The position numbers were made by a program, and so were the translations under genes. Below the pieces are notes generated by a model. It did no database searches and was not told the DNA's origin. It saw only the letters and a program-made list of their open reading frames with translations. A stretch of DNA of 64,000 bases from Streptomyces syringium. GTDB taxonomy: Bacteria; Actinomycetota; Actinomycetes; Streptomycetales; Streptomycetaceae. Positions 59,092-64,000 of this stretch are shown here, in pieces; positions within the stretch are counted from its first letter, which is position 1; every line of letters begins with the position of its first letter. The stretch spans positions 4,547,501 to 4,611,500 of the forward strand of contig NZ_JAGIOH010000001.1 in NCBI RefSeq assembly GCF_017876625.1, read 5' to 3'.

Positions 59092-60579
59092 ATGCGCACA
59101 GCCGCCGCCCAGCCACCACCGCATCCGATACCCGCGCCCGCTGCCGCCGACGACGCCCCGCCCCCGTCGTCCCGCACGCCGCGGTCCGCCGCCGCGGTCC
59201 TCGTCATCGCCTGCGCGGCCCAGTTCATGGTCGTTCTCGACGTGTCGATCGTGAACGTGGCTTTGCCGGCCATGCGCGCCGAGCTCCACCTCAGCGCCGC
59301 CGGCCAGCAGTGGATCGTCAACGCCTACGCACTCGCCTTCGCCGGGCTGCTGCTGCTCGGCGGCCGGGCCGCCGACCTCGTGGGCACGAAGCGGGCGTTT
59401 CTGACCGGCCTCGCCGCCTTCACCGTGGCCTCCCTCGCGGGCGGCCTCGCCGAGGGCGGTGCCCTGCTGATCGCCGCCCGCGCGGTCCAGGGCCTGGGCG
59501 GCGCGATCCTCGCCCCCGCCACCCTCACGCTGATCATGACGACGTTCACCGAACCCGCCGCCCGTACCCGGGCGATGGGCGCCTGGAGCGCCGTCATGGC
59601 GGCCGGCGGCGCGGCGGGCGCCGTCGTCGGCGGAGTGCTGACCGAGTACGCGGGCTGGCGCTGGGTGCTGTTCGTCAACGTCCCCATCGGCGTCGCCCTG
59701 CTGGCCGCCGCCCTCGTCTACGTCCCCCGGGTGACGGCCCGGGAGGGCGGGCTGCGCCGCCTCGACCTGCCCGGTGCCGTGACCGTGACCGGGGGCCTGA
59801 CCGCCCTCGTCTACGGGATCATCTCCTCCGAGACCCACGGCTGGGGCGAGGCCGCGGTCTGGGCTCCGCTCGCCTCCGCGGCCGTACTGCTCGCCGCCTT
59901 CCTCGTGATCGAGGCCAAGGTGGCCCACCCGCTCGTACCGCTCGGCATCCTGCGCCGCCGCACCCTGGCCGTCGCCAACCTGGTGGTGCTGGGCATGGGC
60001 GCGGCCACGTTCTCGATGTGGTTCGTGCTCTCCCTCTACTTCCAGCAGATCCTCGGTCAAAGTGCCGTGAAGGCCGGCCTGTGCTTCCTGCCGGGCTCGA
60101 TCGCGATCATCGTGGGCGCGCAGGTCGCCACCCGGGTCATCACCCGCACCGGACCGCGGCCGCTGCTGGTCACCGGCATGGCGCTGAGCACCGTCGGCTT
60201 CGTCTGGCTCTCCCGGCTGAGCGCGGACGGGAGCTTCGCGAGCGACGTGGTCGTGCCGTTCACCCTGGCGACCTTCGGCGCGGGCCTGGCGATGATGCCC
60301 GCCACCGTCGCCGCCACGAGCGGCACCGACCGGTCCCAGGCCGGCCTCGCCTCCGGCCTCGTCAACACCTCGCGGCAGGTGGGCGGCGCGATCGGCCTGG
60401 CCCTGCTGGCCACCGTCGCCTCCCACACCACGGCCGCCCGGCTGGCCGCCCACGACGACATGCGGGTGGCGCTGACCGACGGCTACGGCAGGGCGCTGCT
60501 GATCGCCGCCGTGTTCACCGCGTGCGCGGCGCTCGGGGCGCTGGCCCTGCCGGGCAGGAACCGCACGGAACGATCCTGA
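59092..60579 (+). CDS. MFS drug efflux transporter, DHA2 (EmrB/QacA) family
   Basis: A 495-residue, 14-segment transporter. Diagnostic segments are FMVVLDVSIVNVALPAMRAELHLS, QQWIVNAYALAFAGLLLLGGRAADLVGTKRAFL (motif A), RAVQGLGGAILAPATLTLIMTTF and MAAGGAAGAVVGGVLTEYAGWRWVLFVNVPIGV (motif C). It exports drugs or metabolites by proton antiport. The VOC gene follows after 29 bp and may be co-transcribed. Probably controlled by the adjacent TetR. Confidence 0.94.
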   Translation: MRTAAAQPPPHPIPAPAAADDAPPPSSRTPRSAAAVLVIACAAQFMVVLDVSIVNVALPAMRAELHLSAAGQQWIVNAYALAFAGLLLLGGRAADLVGTKRAFLTGLAAFTVASLAGGLAEGGALLIAARAVQGLGGAILAPATLTLIMTTFTEPAARTRAMGAWSAVMAAGGAAGAVVGGVLTEYAGWRWVLFVNVPIGVALLAAALVYVPRVTAREGGLRRLDLPGAVTVTGGLTALVYGIISSETHGWGEAAVWAPLASAAVLLAAFLVIEAKVAHPLVPLGILRRRTLAVANLVVLGMGAATFSMWFVLSLYFQQILGQSAVKAGLCFLPGSIAIIVGAQVATRVITRTGPRPLLVTGMALSTVGFVWLSRLSADGSFASDVVVPFTLATFGAGLAMMPATVAATSGTDRSQAGLASGLVNTSRQVGGAIGLALLATVASHTTAARLAAHDDMRVALTDGYGRALLIAAVFTACAALGALALPGRNRTERS

Positions 60580-60608
60580 GCTCGTCCTGTCCTCAAGGAA
60601 GGAACGTC

Positions 60609-61025
60609 ATGGCACTGGAGTTGAACCACATCATCGTCCACGTCAAGGACCGGCACGAGAGTGCCGAGTTCCTCGCCGGACTGCTGGGTGCCGACGCACC
60701 CGTCGACTGGGCGCACTTCACGCAGCTCACGTCGTCCAACGGCGTCGGCGTCGACTTCGCGGACCACATGGTGGCCCCGGAGGACATCAACCTCAGCCAC
60801 CTCGCGTACCTGGTCACCGAGGAGGAGTTCGACGCCATCTTCGGCCGGGTCGAGAAGGGCGGGGTGCGCTTCTGGGCCGACCCGGCGATGAAGGCCGAGG
60901 GGCAGATCAACCTCGCCTACGGCGGTCGCTCGATCTACCTCCTGGACCCGGGCGGCACCTGCGCGATCGAGTTCATGACGAAGCCGTACGCCGAGGTGCC
61001 GGAGTCGCGGCCGACGCCGGCGTGA
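60609..61025 (+). CDS. VOC (glyoxalase/bleomycin-resistance fold) protein
   Basis: A 138-residue VOC-superfamily protein: LELNHIIVHVKDRHESAEFLAGLLG, VGVDFADHMVAPEDINLSHLAYLVTEEEFDAIFGRVEKGGVRFWADP, and IYLLDPGGTCAIEFMTKPY. Metal-ligand positions (His in NHIIV, His in SHLAY, Glu in AIEFM) are present. It may bind or modify a compound handled by the upstream efflux pump. AGGAAGGAACG precedes ATG 60609. Confidence 0.9.
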   Translation: MALELNHIIVHVKDRHESAEFLAGLLGADAPVDWAHFTQLTSSNGVGVDFADHMVAPEDINLSHLAYLVTEEEFDAIFGRVEKGGVRFWADPAMKAEGQINLAYGGRSIYLLDPGGTCAIEFMTKPYAEVPESRPTPA

Positions 61026-61028
61026 CGC

Positions 61029-62198
61029 TCACGCGCTGAGCTCCCGCTCCAAGGGCGTGCGGAAACGGGGCGTGACCCGCACCCCGCCCAGCCAGGCGGC
61101 CAGCCGGGCGGCCTCCGCGTCGATCGCGGCGGCCGTCTCGCGGCCCACGTCCGCGAGCGGACGCCAGCGAACCTCCCCGTCCGCCCGCTGCGCCCAGCCG
61201 CCCACGACGCGCCCGTCGCTCCAGACGGTCGGGCCGACGTTGCCCGCCCGGTCGAACAGGGCGGGTACGTGATCGGGCGAGAGGTACCAGCCGCGGCCGC
61301 GCCACCCCATGGAGGTCGGGTCCAGCCCGGGGAGGAGCGCGACCCAGGGCTCGGCGGCGGGTTCGTCGTCGAGATCGTCCGGCAGGGCGACCCCGGCCCC
61401 GTGGGACAACTCGACGCCCGTCACCCCCACATCGGCCAGCGCCCTGCGCGTATCGCCGAGCGTCCAGCCGGTCCACCACTTCAGATCCGCTTCCGTGGCC
61501 GGCCCGTACGCGGCGAGCCAGCGCCGTGCCACCTCGGCCTTGGCCTCCCGGACGTCGATCTCCGGCAGCTGCGGCACGCGCGCGTACGGGTAGAGGCTGC
61601 TGGTCCACGAGCCGCGCGGCCGGGCGCGCCGCACATGCCCGTCCGAGGCCAGCAGCCGCAGCAGCCGGCTGCCGACGCTCTGCCGCCCCTCGTAGGGCTT
61701 GCCGGGCGACACCACGATCGTCTCTTGGAGTGCGGGCACGTCCTTGGCCAGCTCGGCCGTCGTGGCCTCGCCCCGCGCGTCGAGCGCCTCCAGCACCTCG
61801 GCCTCGGTCCGCGCGAGCCGCTCCTCGTCCCAGCCCCCGTCGGTGCCGTCCCGCAGGAACTTCACGAACGTGGCCCGCTCCTTCACGGCGATGGCCCGCG
61901 CAGTGGAGGAGCTGACATAGGGGGCGAATTCCCGGCTCACGGCGAAGAGGGTGCGCCGCATGGACAGCAGCTTGATCAACGTCACGTCCTCGTACAGCCC
62001 CCGCTCCACCTCCGCCGTCGACGGCTCGGCGAGCCGCGCGCACGCCGACAGGTACACGGTCGCGGCGTCGGTGGCGTGCAGGGCGACGAGCGCGTCCGCC
62101 ACGTCCTCGACGGTCGTCGCCCGATGGCCGGGGGCGAGCAGATGCCGCCGCCCGAGGCGGGTGCGGCGCTGCTCGTCGCTGATACGGAGGCTCTTCAT
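61029..62198 (-). CDS. Winged-helix DNA-binding domain protein (HTH_42/YcaQ type)
   Basis: A 389-residue protein of the HTH_42 superfamily: RRHLLAPGHRATTVEDVADALVALHATDAATVYLSACAR, LIKLLSMRRTLFAVSREF, and WLAAYGPATEADLKWWTGWTLGDTRRAL followed by LLPGLDPTSMGWRGRGWYL (the PGLDP... 'YcaQ' strand). E. coli YcaQ and AlkX/AlkZ in this fold are DNA glycosylases for crosslinks or alkylated bases, so a DNA-repair role is possible. Specific catalytic residues cannot be assigned with certainty. It ends 3 bp from the convergent VOC stop. Confidence 0.87.
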   Translation of the reverse strand: MKSLRISDEQRRTRLGRRHLLAPGHRATTVEDVADALVALHATDAATVYLSACARLAEPSTAEVERGLYEDVTLIKLLSMRRTLFAVSREFAPYVSSSTARAIAVKERATFVKFLRDGTDGGWDEERLARTEAEVLEALDARGEATTAELAKDVPALQETIVVSPGKPYEGRQSVGSRLLRLLASDGHVRRARPRGSWTSSLYPYARVPQLPEIDVREAKAEVARRWLAAYGPATEADLKWWTGWTLGDTRRALADVGVTGVELSHGAGVALPDDLDDEPAAEPWVALLPGLDPTSMGWRGRGWYLSPDHVPALFDRAGNVGPTVWSDGRVVGGWAQRADGEVRWRPLADVGRETAAAIDAEAARLAAWLGGVRVTPRFRTPLERELSA

Positions 62199-62292
62199 GG
62201 GGGAGAGGGTAGGGGCGGTGTAGGTCGAATCCTGTCCTCGATGAGGCGATATTCGGGTGCGGGGGGATCACTTTGCTGAGAGGTTGCGCGCC

Positions 62293-62766
62293 ATGGACAC
62301 CCCTGCCGCTGCCGTTGCCGTTGAGATTCTGATCCGCCGCGCCACCCCCGCCGACGCGGCCGGCACAGCCGAAACGTGGCTCCGCTCGTACGACGCGGCC
62401 CTGCCGTCCGTGCGCCGCGCGCACACGGACGACGAGGTCCGCGACTACTTCCGCTATGTGGTGATCCCGGAGCGCGAGACCTGGGTCGCGGAGGCGGGCG
62501 GGGAGATCGTCGGAATGATGGTCCTGCACGAGGAGTGGCTTGACCAGCTCTACCTCGCCCCCGGCTGGCGGGGCCGGGGCCTGGGCGACCGCCTGATGAC
62601 CCTGGCGAAGGAGCGCTCCCCGTCCGGCCTGGACCTGTGGACCTTCCAGATCAACACCCCGGCCCACCGTTTCTACGAGCGCCACGGCTTCACCGAGGCG
62701 GAGCGCACGGACGGCACGACGAACGAGGAGCGCGAGCCGGACGTCCGCTACGTCTGGCGGCCGTAG
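62293..62766 (+). CDS. GNAT N-acetyltransferase
   Basis: A 157-residue GNAT: LIRRATPADAAGTAETWLRSYDAALPSVRRAH (N-terminal), VAEAGGEIVGMMVLHEEWLDQLYLAPGWRGRGLGDRLMTLAKE (acetyl-CoA pyrophosphate loop RGRGLGDRL) and FQINTPAHRFYERHGFTEAER (C-terminal). Acetyl acceptor unknown. ATG 62293 is the chosen start; a longer frame to 62257 is possible. Confidence 0.92.
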   Translation: MDTPAAAVAVEILIRRATPADAAGTAETWLRSYDAALPSVRRAHTDDEVRDYFRYVVIPERETWVAEAGGEIVGMMVLHEEWLDQLYLAPGWRGRGLGDRLMTLAKERSPSGLDLWTFQINTPAHRFYERHGFTEAERTDGTTNEEREPDVRYVWRP

Positions 62767-62795
62767 CCCGTCCGGGCGGGGCCGGCGGGCATACG

Positions 62796-62831
62796 CGAGA
62801 GGCCCCTTCCGGTGTCGGAAGGGGCCTCTCG
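62796..62831 (-). terminator. Terminator of tRNA-Arg (and possibly GNAT)
   Basis: Exact 16-bp arms CGAGAGGCCCCTTCCG with a 4-nt loop, immediately downstream of the tRNA on the minus strand and 30 bp after the GNAT stop. Confidence 0.85.
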
Positions 62832-62836
62832 GTCTG

Positions 62837-62909
62837 TGCACTCGGCAGGATTCGAACCTGCAACCTCTTGATCCGTAGTCAAGTGCTCTATCCGTTGAGC
62901 TACGAGTGC
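62837..62909 (-). tRNA. tRNA-Arg (anticodon ACG)
   Basis: A 73-nt cloverleaf on the minus strand: 7-bp acceptor GCACTCG/CGAGTGC with discriminator A, D-arm AGCTCAACGGATAGAGC, anticodon arm CTTGA-CTACGGA-TCAAG giving ACG at 34-36, and T-arm GCAGGTTCGAATCCTGC. CCA is not encoded. The A34 is expected to become inosine and read CGN codons. Some actinobacterial elements integrate at tRNA-Arg genes; no integrase is seen here. Confidence 0.97.
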
Positions 62910-62998
62910 GGGGCGTTGCGGGAGCAACCTTACAGGATTTTTTCCGGGTATTCGCACACCCGCGAACGCGGCCCGCATCCGGCAGGGGGGCGTCGGCC

Positions 62999-63868
62999 TC
63001 AGGTCGCGTCGAGCAGCTCCCACACCCGCAGCCCCGCCGTCCGGGCAGCCCCCGCGTGGCCGATGTCGTGCCGGAAGACCGTCCCGCCACCCTGCCGGGC
63101 GTGATGGGCACGGGTGATCGTGCGGCAGGCGTCGAAGACGAACATGGGGCGCTGGAAGAACGCGACGAGGCTGCGGACCGGTGCTCGCACGGCGGGTCGC
63201 ACGGTGTCGGCGGGCAGGGCGGAATCGGCGGCGGTGAAGAGACGCTCACGGGCGCTCGTCGCGAGTTCGATCATTTCGACGAACGACCACTGGTCGGCCA
63301 CCTCGCACTGGCTGCGGGAGAGGGTGGTCTCCCACTCCTGCGGGGTGATGAGCTCCGCCCCGAGATCGAAGGGCTGTCGGATGCGGGACTGTTCCCGGAA
63401 CTCGTCCGACGGCAGGCGCTCGGCCCCGGTGAACTCCGCGAGGAGGGCCGGCGGCAGCACGCCGGGCTGAGCGGCCAGGCTCTCGGGCTCGGCGACGCTG
63501 AGCACGCGCATGACGAGACGGACCCGGGCGGCGACGCGGCCCCCGGCCGCATAGTCCATGCTCAGCACGAGCCACTCCCCGGAACCGCCGGTGGTCACGC
63601 GCACCTGGACGTCGAGCCAGGAAGCGTCCGCGAAGCGCAGGTCGGGCGCTGCGTAGTCGATGCGGGCGATGCGGACGACGACCGCGGTCCGGTGCTCGTG
63701 CAGGAGATGCGGGAACGGCGTCAGATGCTCGGCGAGCCAGCGGGCGAACCCGTTGGCGGCCAGGTCGAGCAGGGCGCGTGGCCGTAGTTGCAGCGGGCTG
63801 AACTGGGTGGTGTACAGGGGCTCGCGGAAGGTGGTCTCACGGGCGGCGTCAAGAATCACGTCAGCCAC
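62999..63868 (-). CDS. Double-hotdog thioesterase-like protein
   Basis: A 289-residue protein. Residues about 20-130 (FSPLQLRPRALLDLAANGFARWLAE, VVVRIARIDYAAPDLRFADASWLDVQVRV) and about 175-289 (SQCEVADQWSFVEMIELATSARERLF, ending ITRAHHARQGGGTVFRHDIG) each read like a hotdog unit. The catalytic residues are not clear. GTG 63868 overlaps the ThiS/MoaD-like gene stop by 8 bp, indicating coupling. The pairing suggests a sulfur-carrier or thioester pathway; the rest of the operon lies outside the window. Confidence 0.55.
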   Translation of the reverse strand: MADVILDAARETTFREPLYTTQFSPLQLRPRALLDLAANGFARWLAEHLTPFPHLLHEHRTAVVVRIARIDYAAPDLRFADASWLDVQVRVTTGGSGEWLVLSMDYAAGGRVAARVRLVMRVLSVAEPESLAAQPGVLPPALLAEFTGAERLPSDEFREQSRIRQPFDLGAELITPQEWETTLSRSQCEVADQWSFVEMIELATSARERLFTAADSALPADTVRPAVRAPVRSLVAFFQRPMFVFDACRTITRAHHARQGGGTVFRHDIGHAGAARTAGLRVWELLDAT

Positions 63869-64000
63869 CCGCGATGGCGGTCAGGAACTCCACCTCGTCG
63901 GAGTCCTCCAGCGGCATGCCGAGATCCGGGGCGGCCACCCGTTCGCCGTTGAGGAAGAGCTGGTGGGTCCGGCGGATTTGCCCGTTCGCATCGCGCAGGA
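63861..64000 (-). CDS. ThiS/MoaD-like sulfur carrier (5' end outside window)
   Basis: The visible 45 residues read RRTHQLFLNGERVAAPDLG, then MPLEDSDEVEFLTAIAGG and a stop. This is the C-terminal half of a ubiquitin-like MoaD/ThiS protein, with the terminal Gly-Gly that is adenylated and thiocarboxylated. The N-terminus is cut by the window edge. Besides molybdopterin or thiazole formation, such carriers donate sulfur in secondary metabolism and cysteine biosynthesis. Confidence 0.8.
   Translation of the reverse strand, partial: LRDANGQIRRTHQLFLNGERVAAPDLGMPLEDSDEVEFLTAIAGG

Noticed and set aside
1..64000. CRISPR arrays, rRNA genes, integrases or a replication origin
   Set aside because: No regularly spaced repeats, rRNA signatures or integrase genes were seen; the tRNA-Arg has no visible duplicated 3' end in the window.

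Overview
The window is high-GC actinobacterial DNA and almost certainly comes from a Streptomyces chromosome. Codons end in G or C, GTG starts are frequent, and many genes overlap by 4 bp. Mycothiol-dependent-type proteins and DmdR1 are present. The gene order from serC through dmdR1, an 'SCO4402 family' gene, purU, an ECF sigma factor and a STAS antagonist matches, from memory, the SCO4366-SCO4410 stretch of the Streptomyces core.

Layout. 0-5 kb: Cmx-type drug efflux gene, IS5-family transposase remnant, SnoaL-like protein, a ThrRS lacking its N-terminal domains behind what looks like a threonine-codon attenuator, a secreted propeller-like protein. 5-9 kb: serC and a 958-residue FAD/Fe-S oxidoreductase. 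9-18 kb: a tightly overlapping catabolic operon (TIGR03084-like protein, AtuA-like protein, biotin-dependent carboxylase beta and alpha, acyl-CoA dehydrogenase, enoyl-CoA hydratase, TetR) resembling acyclic terpenoid or methylcrotonyl-type acyl-CoA degradation. 18-30 kb: citrate synthase, pdxH, a PAS sensor, a SIS protein, dmdR1, a hydrolase, a flavin monooxygenase, a small prim-pol protein, an NsdA-like regulator, a CAP-domain protein.

30.9-40.7 kb is the accessory centrepiece: a divergent locus of an ABC-2 exporter pair and a single highly reducing type I polyketide synthase (KS-AT-DH-ER-KR-ACP) followed by a geranylgeranyl-reductase-like flavoprotein. The PKS frame is broken in its ER domain by an apparent 4-bp tandem duplication. 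40.9-47 kb: a membrane protein with repeated EATQYLPPV motifs, a substrate-binding lipoprotein, the SCO4402-type gene, purU, and a three-HTH regulator with a tiny membrane protein. 47.5-52.6 kb: an ECF sigma factor, its zinc-finger/MDMPI anti-sigma gene disrupted by an exact 388-bp tandem duplication, a STAS protein, and a NarL-type two-component system. 52.8-64 kb: secreted metallopeptidases, a TPR regulator divergent from a peptidase, a TetR/DHA2 efflux pair with a clear operator, a VOC protein, a winged-helix protein, a GNAT, tRNA-Arg(ACG), and at the edge a double-hotdog protein with a ThiS/MoaD-like carrier.

The least expected structures are the putative Thr attenuator, a palindromic element inserted in frame beside the catalytic arginine of the biotin carboxylase, a two-module structured intergenic region at 20.25-20.40 kb, a perfect 50-bp palindrome inside the CAP gene, the two frame-breaking duplications, and a four-copy terminator-associated repeat. 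Functions are read from motifs by eye; no searches were run.
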